Assembly (NCBI RefSeq): GCF_018449545.1
Contig: NZ_JAAVUR010000012.1
Coordinates: 124,001-188,000, forward strand
Source of the DNA: Granulicella sp. dw_53
Lineage (GTDB): Bacteria; Acidobacteriota; Terriglobia; Terriglobales; Acidobacteriaceae
Length of the DNA stretch: 64,000 bases
Direction: 5' to 3'
Position numbers and translations under genes: made by a program. Of this stretch, positions 41,799 to 50,303 are shown one piece after another (the stretch's first letter is position 1; each line of letters opens with the position of its first letter). A model generated the notes under the pieces. It was not told the origin of the DNA. It made no database searches and saw only the letters and a list, made by a program, of their open reading frames with translations.

Positions 41799-44700
41799 TC
41801 AGAACAAGACTTTGACAGCGAATTGAAGCTGGCGGGCAGGATAGGCCGACGTAATCGATCCATAAGCTCCGTCAGTCACCGTCTGATCTGGCGTCTGGTA
41901 GTTCACCTGGTTGAGGGCGTTGAAGGCCTCCGCGCGAAAATCGATCTTCGTGGACTCCTTCCATACCGGGAAGACCTTATGCAGGCCAAGGTCCAACTGG
42001 GAGAAAGCAGGACCATGTGTCGAACCGCGGCCAGCGTTCCCAAGCGGATGGCTTGGATCGGTAGGTAGCGAGACTGACGCCGGATTGAGATAGCCGTTCA
42101 ACGCCGAAGCCGTCTTCACCCAGTTGGTTTTAGGCGCGATGGCATCGCCCATTTGGTTAGGACGCTGCGAATACAGCGTTCCCGAAGACGACGCGCCCGC
42201 CGTCAGTGCAAAGGCATCGGAGGGAAGTTGTCCCAGCTTGTATCCTCCAGCGTTGTAGGTAAGGGTGACCGGTAGACCGCTGGTCGCCGTATGGATCGCG
42301 GTGAACTGCCAATTCCCCAACACCCCGCGCAGGAGCGGATTGGCATCGCCGCCAAAGCGGCGATTGCGCCCGTAAGGAAGATCGTAGATCACTGACGTCG
42401 TATCGTTGAGAGGTTGATCGTAGCCCGAACGGCCCCGATCGTAGTTTGGATTCGTGTAGGTGAGGAAGTTAGAGTCTCCACCAGTATTCTCAAGCGTGCC
42501 GGATGCGTTGTCGATGGCATGCGACCAGCTAAAGGAGTTCAACAGGTAAAGTCCAGAGGAGTAGCGATGCTCCAGCTTGACCTGGAGCGCGTGATAGATA
42601 CTGTCGCCTGCACCAAAGGCTACTTCAATGCCCGCAAAGCTCTGCAGCGGACGACGTTGCTGCACAGTCTTGCAGGTAGTCGCATTCGCCGCTTGGCAAG
42701 AGGCATTTTGCGGCAGCGCCTCGTTATAGTCAGCCAGCACCGGAAGATGTTTGCCCGAGACCCCAACATAAGCGATATCGAGAACCGTATTCGCATCGAG
42801 TTGCTGTTGCACACTCGCATGCCATGACTCGGCATAACCGTTCGGATCGTTCTTCGGCTGATAGTGCGGCTGCGCAATCAGCGGATTGAAGTTCGAGGCA
42901 TCTGTAAAGCCGATGGAGTACCCCTGCATCGTAGTACGGAAACAACTCGCAGGATTCTGCGTGTCGCTGGTGCAGAGCGGCTGGCCGTTAGAAGCCAGGG
43001 GACCGCGTTGATTGACCTGGGCATCGAAGGTAAAGGGAGCGTTATAGACCAGCAGATTCTCTCCACCCTCACGTACAAAATGCGTGTAGCTGATGCCATA
43101 TCCTGCGCGGATCACCGTGCTCGGTTGTACCTGGTACGCAAAGCCCAGGCGCGGTGCGAAGTTGTTCTTCTGCATATTGACCAGGGCACGGTTGTAGATC
43201 GATCCCGAACTGGCCGTAATCAGCTTGCCGGTAGTAGGCGATGTGGCAGGATCGAAGTTGGCAAGCTGGTTATTGGCCTCCCACTCAGGTGTTCCAAGCT
43301 CATAGCGTAGACCGATATTGAGCGTCAACTTATGGGCGACGCGCCAGTCGTCCTGTGCGTACCACTGGTGAAGCCGCTGCTCGATGACGGCGATATGAGT
43401 ATTATTCAGTTCGTAATGGCTTCGAGCACCGAAGAAGAAGTCCGTCAGAGCAATATCTTCGTTGATATACGCACTGCTGGGAGCGGGAACATTAGAGGGG
43501 TTGGCCACTGGCGTCAACGGTGTGCTGAACGCACCCGAATAGGTATCGTTCCCATACTTCGGATGGAAGTCGTCATCAGTCACCTCGATGCGCTGATACT
43601 CATAGCCAAACTTAAGACTATGCGCACCCCGTAGCAGCGAGTAGTTGAACTTGGGATCGATCACAAAAGGATTCTGCACATTCGGACTGGTCGTCTGACG
43701 GCCAAACCCACTGAAGTTATTCACGTTTTGCGTATTAAGGCCTCCAGCAATGCGCGGGTCGGTAGGAATATTTGGAATCCCAGCCTCCGCGAGCAAACTA
43801 GGTTGTCCGATCTGCGAAGGAGCCTTGCTCCCCTGCACCCAACTGAAGGCGATGCGAGCATCGATCAGCGAGTTATTGCTCGCGGCATAGGTCATTCCAT
43901 AGGCAATCTGCTGATCGTGAATCTTGACAACGCTGTTGGAGTTTCCGCCAGCGGCCCCAGGAATATTCGGTGGATCGAAGATGTTCACATTGCGCTCGCT
44001 GTAGCGGAAGAAGTTGGTGAGCTTGGGAGTAAAGTAACCGTCATAGCGCGCATCGCCCTTGTCATCGTTCAGCGAGCCACGGGGAAGCGAGACGAAGTTG
44101 TTCGAAGCGCCCGCGACGTTCGGTAACGGGAGCGCGGCCATCACAAGCGTTGCGAGCGGATTGATCTGGCTGGCCGGAACCTGGGCAAAGCCAGTCGTCG
44201 GATCGACCGCATACACCTGACCGGTATAAGGATTCATCACCGCTGTCTTGAAGCGTCCTGCTCGTTGATCGGCATCAGGAATCGTCGCCGTCGCCAGCAG
44301 TCTGGTCACCCGACGTTCCCCTTCGTAGTCGAGGAAGAAGAACTGCTTGTCCCGGAGAATCCCGATGGGCATCTTAAGAGGCCCACCAATAGTTCCGCCG
44401 AACTGGTTCTGCTGGTAGACAGGCTTTTGAAACTGTCCCGTAAGCGCGTTCTTTGGCGGCAGAAAGGGACCGATCGCGTTCAGCGAAGTATTTCGTAAAA
44501 AGTCCCAAGCGCTACCATGAAACTGGCGCGTACCGCTTCGTGTCGTAACGTTGACGACGGCTCCCGTAACGCGGCCATACTCCGCGCTGTAGTTGTCCGT
44601 AACGACTCTGAACTCGCTGACCGCATCAGGCGAGGGTTGAATCGTTTGGTTCGAGAAGCCCTGGTTATCTGTGCCGTACAGGTTATTGTCCAGTCCATCC

Positions 44701-45347
44701 AGAATGAAGTTATTGAGCTCGCTACGCTGCCCGTTCACATTGAACGAAGAGTCCCGGCTCGAAAGCGTCTGATTCTCGAGCACAGACTTTCTGACACCCG
44801 GAACAAGCAACGCAAGATCCGCATAGGAGCGGCCATTCAGTGGAAGCCCGACGATCTCTCGCTGGCTGATGACCTCGCCGCGATCGCTAGAATCTGTCTC
44901 TAGCACCGCTGCAGCTCCCGAGACCGTAACAGTATCGGACGTGCCTCCAACCTCAAGTGTCAGATCGACACGTTGGCGAGCCCCAACGGTGACGCTAAAG
45001 TGTTCGGCCAGAGCGACCTTGAAGCCAGCAAGCTCGGCGGTCAGTTTATAGTCGCCCGGCTTGACCGAACCAAACTCGTAATTACCCGAATCGTTAGTCA
45101 CGGCGGTCCGCTGCGTCCCAGTGGCCAGGCTCGTCAGAACTACATTTCCTTTTGGAAGAACCGCTCCACTAGGATCACGCAACGTCCCCAAAACGCTGGC
45201 TGTATCGAACTGTGCAACTGCAGGGAAGGTCGCCAGAAAAAGCAAAAGCAAAAATGGGAGCAAGCTCCTCTTAAACGTCACAAAGGGACCCGAAAATGAC
45301 ACAGTCCCACGGCCTAAAGGGTGCAAAGACAGCGAAAAATTTAGCAT
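41799..45347 (-). CDS. Oar-like TonB-dependent receptor 5
   Basis: 1182 residues if started at ATG 45345-45347 (MLNFSLSLHP). The true signal core is KRSLLPFLLLLFLATFPAVA, ending about residue 46, so a GTG start near 45281 is equally plausible; the ORF also extends upstream to a TTG at 45392. No start has a convincing ribosome-binding site. Then come the regulatory-like domain (SVLGTLRDPSGAVLPKGNVV), plug (IVGLPLNGRSYADLALLVPG, NNFILDGLDNNLYGTDNQGF, TDNYSAEYGRVTGAVVNVTT), and a barrel ending KVLF. It stands between the synthase gene and the envelope/two-component region with no enzyme partner. Its terminator is strong and the 300 bases upstream hold no other gene. Substrate unknown. Confidence 0.9.
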   Translation of the reverse strand: MLNFSLSLHPLGRGTVSFSGPFVTFKRSLLPFLLLLFLATFPAVAQFDTASVLGTLRDPSGAVLPKGNVVLTSLATGTQRTAVTNDSGNYEFGSVKPGDYKLTAELAGFKVALAEHFSVTVGARQRVDLTLEVGGTSDTVTVSGAAAVLETDSSDRGEVISQREIVGLPLNGRSYADLALLVPGVRKSVLENQTLSSRDSSFNVNGQRSELNNFILDGLDNNLYGTDNQGFSNQTIQPSPDAVSEFRVVTDNYSAEYGRVTGAVVNVTTRSGTRQFHGSAWDFLRNTSLNAIGPFLPPKNALTGQFQKPVYQQNQFGGTIGGPLKMPIGILRDKQFFFLDYEGERRVTRLLATATIPDADQRAGRFKTAVMNPYTGQVYAVDPTTGFAQVPASQINPLATLVMAALPLPNVAGASNNFVSLPRGSLNDDKGDARYDGYFTPKLTNFFRYSERNVNIFDPPNIPGAAGGNSNSVVKIHDQQIAYGMTYAASNNSLIDARIAFSWVQGSKAPSQIGQPSLLAEAGIPNIPTDPRIAGGLNTQNVNNFSGFGRQTTSPNVQNPFVIDPKFNYSLLRGAHSLKFGYEYQRIEVTDDDFHPKYGNDTYSGAFSTPLTPVANPSNVPAPSSAYINEDIALTDFFFGARSHYELNNTHIAVIEQRLHQWYAQDDWRVAHKLTLNIGLRYELGTPEWEANNQLANFDPATSPTTGKLITASSGSIYNRALVNMQKNNFAPRLGFAYQVQPSTVIRAGYGISYTHFVREGGENLLVYNAPFTFDAQVNQRGPLASNGQPLCTSDTQNPASCFRTTMQGYSIGFTDASNFNPLIAQPHYQPKNDPNGYAESWHASVQQQLDANTVLDIAYVGVSGKHLPVLADYNEALPQNASCQAANATTCKTVQQRRPLQSFAGIEVAFGAGDSIYHALQVKLEHRYSSGLYLLNSFSWSHAIDNASGTLENTGGDSNFLTYTNPNYDRGRSGYDQPLNDTTSVIYDLPYGRNRRFGGDANPLLRGVLGNWQFTAIHTATSGLPVTLTYNAGGYKLGQLPSDAFALTAGASSSGTLYSQRPNQMGDAIAPKTNWVKTASALNGYLNPASVSLPTDPSHPLGNAGRGSTHGPAFSQLDLGLHKVFPVWKESTKIDFRAEAFNALNQVNYQTPDQTVTDGAYGSITSAYPARQLQFAVKVLF

Positions 45348-45392
45348 GAATGAACGTATCGGGAAAAGATGAACCACGTATGAAGTGGCCAA

Positions 45393-45696
45393 TACTTTCC
45401 ACTACTTGGCAATAGCAGTCACGTCGAAATGCTAGATCTGTTCACCTCTAGTCTCAGTCATATGCAACGCGTCCCGATCTGGGATTCTTCTTCACCTAAC
45501 GTGACCAGACTGTCCTCTACCTCACAATGCATTAACGAAGGCTATCTATCATGACCGCCTCAAGCTGCACTAGGGCATAGTCGCGCGCACAGAGAGACAA
45601 TACGTGCATCCATGAACCTGAGAGCCGTTTTCGACATAAATTTGGCACTCAGATGCGAATTAGTGCGATAAATGGCTCAGCAACCAAGATTTGATC
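45393..45696. other. intergenic stretch between divergent receptor 5 and the next gene
   Basis: No supported frame or RNA. It should contain the receptor promoter; I cannot pick a convincing one. The two-component box begins at 45697. Confidence 0.4.
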
Positions 45697-45712
45697 TGTC
45701 GAGAAGTGTCGA
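45697..45712 (+). promoter_or_regulatory. direct-repeat box 1, TGTCGA-N4-TGTCGA
   Basis: TGTCGAGAAGTGTCGA, two TGTCGA units ten bases apart, the spacing used by OmpR-family response regulators. It lies 38 bases upstream of ATG 45751. The identical 16-mer occurs at 47902-47917 and a 14-base match in inverse orientation at 48016-48030. Confidence 0.6.
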
Positions 45713-45750
45713 CTAAGGAATCGTTAGGCCACCCGCGCCGTCTGCTATGT

Positions 45751-46773
45751 ATGGCTTTTCTTCAGATCCGTCTCCAACAGGCCCTGCTCTTCGTGCCTCT
45801 TTTTTGCTTCACCGCGATAAATCTTCCTGGTCAACAGGTCTCAGGCCCCGTACCACAGTCTGCAAGCATCGTCGGAACCGTCACCGACACCGATGAGGCC
45901 TCTATCCCCGGTGCCACCATCAGCATCGACGGCCCCACCCCTGCCGATCACCACACCGTCACGGCGACCGATGCAGCTTCCTTTACTCTCAGCGATCTTC
46001 ATCCCGCAGTTCCATATCACGTCACCATCCATGCTCAGGGCTTCGCCGATTGGACCTCCCCCGAACTGATCCTCACCCCTGGCCAGTCGCTGGAACTCAC
46101 CAACATCAAGCTCATGGTCGGAGCGGTAGAGACATCCGTGAACGCAGTCGATCCCGATAAGCTCGCGATCCTGCAGATCAAGAACGCGGAGCAACAGCGA
46201 GTCTTCGGTGTCATCCCCAACTTCTACACCTCGTACGATCAGACCTTCGTGCCTCTCTCTGGCCGGCTGAAGTTTCAACTCGCCTTTCGCGCATCCACCG
46301 ACATCGTCACCATCTCCGCCGCTGCATTCGTCGCAGGCATCGATCAGGCCATAGGTACTCCCAACTATGTGCAAGGAGCGAAGGGCTACGGCCAGCGCTT
46401 CGGTGCCACATATGCAGGCGGCGTCTCGAATATCCTGATCGGCGGAGCCATCCTGCCCACCTTGTTACATCAGGATCCCCGTTACTTCTACCAGGGCGAA
46501 GGCACCCGAAAGTCCCGCGCACTCCATGCTCTCTCCAGCCCCTTCATGGCAAAGGGAGACAACGGCCGGTGGCAGTTCAACTACTCCAGCGTAGGAGGCG
46601 ACCTGGCCTCTGGCGCACTCTCCAATCTCTACTACCCCGCGTCAAATCGTGGGCCAGGCCTGGTCTTCAACAACGCCTTGATTACAACAGCCGGTCGACT
46701 CGCCAACGCTCTGGCCCAGGAGTTCGTCCTTCCCAGATTCACATCGAGAGTAAAAGGTACGGACCAAAAATAA
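45751..46773 (+). CDS. exported protein with carboxypeptidase-regulatory-like domain, unknown
   Basis: About 340 residues from ATG 45751, where a signal peptide starts (MAFLQIRLQQALLFVPLFCF, ending NLPGQQ). The TTG at 45691 would place the regulatory box inside the coding region. Residues about 35-120 form a Cna-B/carboxypeptidase-regulatory beta domain (SIVGTVTDTDEASIPGATIS), as in the TonB receptors, but no plug or barrel follows. The C-terminal 200 residues (VFGVIPNFYTSYDQTFVPLS, DQAIGTPNYVQGAKGYGQRF, LLHQDPRYFYQGEGTRKSRA) are of an acidobacterial family without assigned function, perhaps an outer-membrane-associated protein. It is preceded by box 1 of the putative regulon of the two-component system downstream. 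Confidence 0.7.
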   Translation: MAFLQIRLQQALLFVPLFCFTAINLPGQQVSGPVPQSASIVGTVTDTDEASIPGATISIDGPTPADHHTVTATDAASFTLSDLHPAVPYHVTIHAQGFADWTSPELILTPGQSLELTNIKLMVGAVETSVNAVDPDKLAILQIKNAEQQRVFGVIPNFYTSYDQTFVPLSGRLKFQLAFRASTDIVTISAAAFVAGIDQAIGTPNYVQGAKGYGQRFGATYAGGVSNILIGGAILPTLLHQDPRYFYQGEGTRKSRALHALSSPFMAKGDNGRWQFNYSSVGGDLASGALSNLYYPASNRGPGLVFNNALITTAGRLANALAQEFVLPRFTSRVKGTDQK

Positions 46774-46808
46774 GACATTCCTAAGCTCGTCACATAGTTA
46801 GTTACAAC

Positions 46809-47789
46809 TTAGACCGTCGAACCACTCGCTTTACTCTTCTTCAGAGCCTTATCGATTCGCTTGGATATATCCTTGGCGATACTCTGCGCCAGATTCAAGC
46901 TGTCGGAGTCTCCTCGCTTGCTCTTCTTCAACTTCGCTTCAAGGATAAGCTTTCCATCTGGGGCATCGAGCTTCAGTCGGAACGACAGCGAAGTCGTGCC
47001 AAGAAACAACCCTAGCGGCCCTGTAGAAGCACGCACCGCTTGATTGCCCTTCTTGAAGTCATCGGTGGAGAGGTGCAAGGTGAGGGCCGCACATCCCGGT
47101 CCAGCAGAGACATCCCCATCGCGGAAGAACGTATCCGCAGGACGGGACTGCCGCAGCGCCGTAAGCAGGTGCTCATACAGCAGAACCCGGTACTCTGCCG
47201 GTAAGTCCACGCCCTCGACCACGATCGGAGCCAGCAACACCGAATTGGGAGCAGCTGCACCCGCCGGACAGACCTGGGGCGTCACCGTAGCCGGTGGCTG
47301 AATCTGTGCGAGCATTCTCTGCTGCAAAGCCAATGCTTGCTTCGTAGGAAGCACAAAGACCGTCCCATGATAGCCATCGTGCGGATCGCGATACTCGATA
47401 GTAAGCAGATCGACAGAATGTTGCGAAGCCGCTCCCAGCGCGGCTCCTCCTCCATAAGGAATAATCTTCCGGGCAATCTGGCCGGTTGTGCCTCCTCTCT
47501 CGACCCGCTCATCTCCAATGGAGACAGCGAAGATCCGCTTAAGCGGGATCAGCGCGTGAACACCCTCACTTGTAAAACTTAAAGCGTTTGGAGTGAGGAT
47601 TAAGACGCCTTTGATACGTGGCTTTGCATCGGGCAATCCAGCAAGGTAAATAACATCGGCAAGCCCTTTATCTAAGCTTTGAACTTCAGCCGTAGCTGTC
47701 GATTCTGGAGCCTGAGCGTCTCCGGGAGTTGAAGCCGCGAGACAGGCAGTGAAGACCGAAAGAGCAATGGTTTTATTGAGTCTGAGCAA
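46809..47789 (-). CDS. secreted protein of unknown function
   Basis: About 326 residues from TTG 47787-47789 (M-LRLNKTIALSV), preceded by AAAGGA with 6-base spacing; an ATG at 47837 gives a longer, less likely N-terminus. Signal peptide to about residue 26 (ACLAASTPGDAQ). The mature part has a region like GRAM or PH-type beta folds (KGVLILTPNALSFTSEGVHA, PLKRIFAVSIGDERVERGGT), a short helical GGGAALGAASQHSVDLLT, and a C-terminal basic helix (ISKRIDKALKKSK). I do not recognise it beyond general resemblance to unnamed acidobacterial proteins. It faces the two-component genes across a 210-base gap that contains box 2, so it may be part of their regulon. It ends 36 bases from the convergent gene at 46773. 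Confidence 0.65.
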   Translation of the reverse strand: MLRLNKTIALSVFTACLAASTPGDAQAPESTATAEVQSLDKGLADVIYLAGLPDAKPRIKGVLILTPNALSFTSEGVHALIPLKRIFAVSIGDERVERGGTTGQIARKIIPYGGGAALGAASQHSVDLLTIEYRDPHDGYHGTVFVLPTKQALALQQRMLAQIQPPATVTPQVCPAGAAAPNSVLLAPIVVEGVDLPAEYRVLLYEHLLTALRQSRPADTFFRDGDVSAGPGCAALTLHLSTDDFKKGNQAVRASTGPLGLFLGTTSLSFRLKLDAPDGKLILEAKLKKSKRGDSDSLNLAQSIAKDISKRIDKALKKSKASGSTV

Positions 47790-47901
47790 AGGTAAATCCT
47801 TTCCTGGAAAGTGCAATAGGGGCTTTGAAGAGTACATTTGGAGAATAAAGAGAATGGGTCGAAACCATTCACTTAGTCTGACGTTCAGCTCTTGGCATCG
47901 A

Positions 47902-47917
47902 TGTCGAGAAGTGTCGA
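47902..47917 (+). promoter_or_regulatory. direct-repeat box 2, identical to box 1
   Basis: TGTCGAGAAGTGTCGA in the gap between the divergent secreted protein (46809-47789) and the response regulator. It could serve both directions. Confidence 0.6.
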
Positions 47918-47998
47918 GGGTGACCGGTAGGAATCGATGCGATACCTTTTATCTAACGCATCGTCTCGAATAGAAAACGCAACAGGGGCATACATAAG

Positions 47999-48787
47999 AT
48001 GAAGCTCCGGGCAAATGACACTTCTCGACAACCGCACCCTGAGCTAAAGCGCGACAATAGATCTGTGACAAGTCCCACGATTCAGACTCCCCCGGCCCCG
48101 GTATCTCCTCTCCTCTTGATCGACGACGACCGCTCCTTAGCCGTCCTGCTTACAGAATATTGCGGGCCGGGAGGATTCTCCATCACAGCTGCAAACACCG
48201 GCGAAGACGGCATACGCGTCGCGCGGCAACAATATTTTCTCCTCATCATCCTCGACGTAATGCTTCCCGGCATAGATGGCTTTGAGGTGTTGCGGCGTAT
48301 TCGAAGCACATCGAATACACCCATCCTTATGCTGACGACTCGCGGAGCTGCCAAAGACCGAATTCACGGGCTCGAACATGGAGCCGATGACTACCTGCCG
48401 AAGCCCTTTCAGCCCGAGGAACTTCTCGCCCGCATCAATTCCATCCTGAGAAGAGTTCATCCCAAAGAAGCGCCAGCAGGGTTTTCAGTAGGCGACGTTA
48501 CACTCAACGAACAGGAGCGTTCCGTCGCATTGAACGGTCGTCTACTCGATCTCACCGGAGCGGAGTTTCATCTACTTCAGTTGCTTCTGAGCCAGCCAGG
48601 CGAAGCTCTATCACGCGAAGAGCTCATCCCTCGCATCTTCGGTCGCGAGCCCAGCGGACTGGATCGCAGCGTAGACAATCTGGTGAACAACCTGCGCAAA
48701 AAACTGGGCCCGCACGAAAATGGTCTCGACAGATTCAAAAGCATTCGCAACGTCGGCTACAGCTATGTCCTAGGGACAGCGGGGTGA
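47999..48787 (+). CDS. OmpR-family response regulator (CpxR-like)
   Basis: 262 residues from ATG 47999; a GTG at 48065 would give a product that begins close to the receiver domain and would leave box 3 upstream of the coding region, so the start is uncertain. Receiver domain: acidic pocket LLLIDDDRSL, phospho-acceptor Asp in LIILDVMLPG, Thr in LMLTTRG, Lys in YLPKPFQ. The C-terminal winged-helix domain (about 165-258) has LTGAEFHLLQLLLSQPGEAL, REPSGLDRSVDNLVNNLRKK and IRNVGYSYVL, as in OmpR/CpxR. It is followed after 7 bases by its histidine kinase. Boxes 1-3 are candidate binding sites. The mdtABC pump genes lie next to the pair but in the opposite orientation. Confidence 0.93.
   Translation: MKLRANDTSRQPHPELKRDNRSVTSPTIQTPPAPVSPLLLIDDDRSLAVLLTEYCGPGGFSITAANTGEDGIRVARQQYFLLIILDVMLPGIDGFEVLRRIRSTSNTPILMLTTRGAAKDRIHGLEHGADDYLPKPFQPEELLARINSILRRVHPKEAPAGFSVGDVTLNEQERSVALNGRLLDLTGAEFHLLQLLLSQPGEALSREELIPRIFGREPSGLDRSVDNLVNNLRKKLGPHENGLDRFKSIRNVGYSYVLGTAG
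48016..48030 (-). promoter_or_regulatory. direct-repeat box 3 (inverse orientation)
   Basis: The complement reads TGTCGAGAAGTGTCA, matching boxes 1 and 2 over 14 bases. It overlaps the first codons of the response regulator if translation starts at 47999, which would suit autoregulation or a later start. Confidence 0.5.
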
Positions 48788-48794
48788 CAACGCT

Positions 48795-50177
48795 TTGAGA
48801 ATCTTCCTCCGCATCTTCGTCAGCTTCTGGGTCGCGACCATCGTGGTGATCGCGATATCTCCTCTCTTACTGTCGACGGACTCCTCCCCTCTGCAGGACG
48901 ATAGGCTGCGAAGCTTGCCACTCAGCGATCTGCAGAGCTGCGCAAAGACCGCGCTCGAGAGGTATCAACACGGCGGCTCCGAGGCCTCGCCTCAACAGGA
49001 CTCAACCTGCCATCAAGGAATTCTTCTCGGACCAAAAGAAGTGCCCCTGGCCAATCTCTCAGGGAAAAAGCTATCTGCAGCGGAACGCCACTTGGTCCGC
49101 CAGGCCGAAGGCGGAAAGAGCGTCCTCATGCAGACTCTTCCCACCAAGACGCTCGTCGCCTTGCCCGCCGATGCATCGTCCTCCCCTTACATCTACCTCG
49201 CGACGGTGCCTCTCTCTACCCGGCAGCTATTTCTCTCCTACTTTCAGAGACTAGGTCGGCTCGCTCTCGTGGCCGGCGTCTTCTCCTGCCTTTTGACGGC
49301 CTACTTTGTCCGCCCCATCGCTCGCCTCGGACATGTGGCAGAGCAGTTCGGGCACGGCGACCTCAAGGTAAGAGTTCATCCCTCCCTATCGAGACGCAAG
49401 GATGAACTAGGCGAACTAGGCAGAACCTTCAATCAGATGGCCTCGAGGATCGAGTCCCTAGTAGATCGCTATCGTAACTTTCTGGCCCACGCCTCGCATG
49501 AGTTAGGCTCCCCCCTCACTCGGCTGAATCTCTCCCTGGCCTTGGCCAAACGAAAGGCCGGCCCTCAACTCGAACACGAACTCAATCGCATCGGCTCCGA
49601 AGCGGATCGACTCAACAGCCTTGTGCAGGAGCTACTGCTGTTGGCCCGTCTGGAGAGCGGGAACGAGCTGAGCCGGGACGTGGAGCGGTTCGAGGTAGCC
49701 ACTCTCGTAGAAGACGCGTGCGCCGACGCCCGCTTCGAAGCAAAGCAATTCCACAAATCGGTCACGATCGTCAGGAGTGAACCGTTCCAACTGCTCGGCC
49801 ACCAGGACCTGCTGCGCAGAGCCCTCGACAACGTTCTTCGCAACGGCCTGCGCTTCGCCCGCTCCGAAGGCTGCGTTCGCGTCTCCTACTATCGGGAGAT
49901 CGGGCCGGACACAGGAGTCATTCTGATCCAGGACGACGGCCCTGGCGTCCTCGCAGGCCAGGAAGAGACGATCTTCGAGCCCTTCGTCACCCTCCCCAAC
50001 CAGACCTCGGACGCAATCGCCGGCGGCTCCGGCCTGGGCCTCGCAATCGCAAGACAGGCAGTCCTCGCAAACCACGGAACCATAAGCGCCCACCAACGCC
50101 CAGGAGAAGGCCTGATAGTCCGTATAGAACTGCCGGTCACAACAAAAACAAACCCCACCCACACAGTCAACGCCTAA
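48795..50177 (+). CDS. sensor histidine kinase (CpxA-like)
   Basis: 460 residues from TTG 48795, seven bases after the regulator stop. Topology: helix 1 about 7-27 (FVSFWVATIVVIAISPLLL), a periplasmic loop of roughly 115 residues, helix 2 about 150-172 (LALVAGVFSCLLTAYFV), a HAMP segment (RPIARLGHVAEQFGHGDLKV to about 225), HisKA with the phospho-acceptor in FLAHASHELGSPLTRL (about 230-245), and an HATPase domain with N box RRALDNVLRNGLRFA, G1 DDGPGV, and G2 GSGLGLAIA. The position three after the His is Gly (HELGSPL) where the family usually has Arg. In enteric bacteria CpxAR and BaeSR report envelope stress and BaeR drives mdtABC; a similar link here is inference from adjacency. Confidence 0.92.
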   Translation: MRIFLRIFVSFWVATIVVIAISPLLLSTDSSPLQDDRLRSLPLSDLQSCAKTALERYQHGGSEASPQQDSTCHQGILLGPKEVPLANLSGKKLSAAERHLVRQAEGGKSVLMQTLPTKTLVALPADASSSPYIYLATVPLSTRQLFLSYFQRLGRLALVAGVFSCLLTAYFVRPIARLGHVAEQFGHGDLKVRVHPSLSRRKDELGELGRTFNQMASRIESLVDRYRNFLAHASHELGSPLTRLNLSLALAKRKAGPQLEHELNRIGSEADRLNSLVQELLLLARLESGNELSRDVERFEVATLVEDACADARFEAKQFHKSVTIVRSEPFQLLGHQDLLRRALDNVLRNGLRFARSEGCVRVSYYREIGPDTGVILIQDDGPGVLAGQEETIFEPFVTLPNQTSDAIAGGSGLGLAIARQAVLANHGTISAHQRPGEGLIVRIELPVTTKTNPTHTVNA

Positions 50178-50303
50178 ACAAAAGATACAAAGATCCCAAA
50201 GCGCACTTATCAGCTGTTATCCCAAGTATCACCGTTACGCCTCTATCCGTGACAGCCACGAAATCCCCGGTCGCCGTCTTAAGGCCAACGCAGCAGCCAC
50301 TAG

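Noticed and set aside
45655..45676. TGGCAC-like sigma-54 element before the Cna-B protein gene
   Set aside because: The GG to GC distance is nine bases rather than ten.
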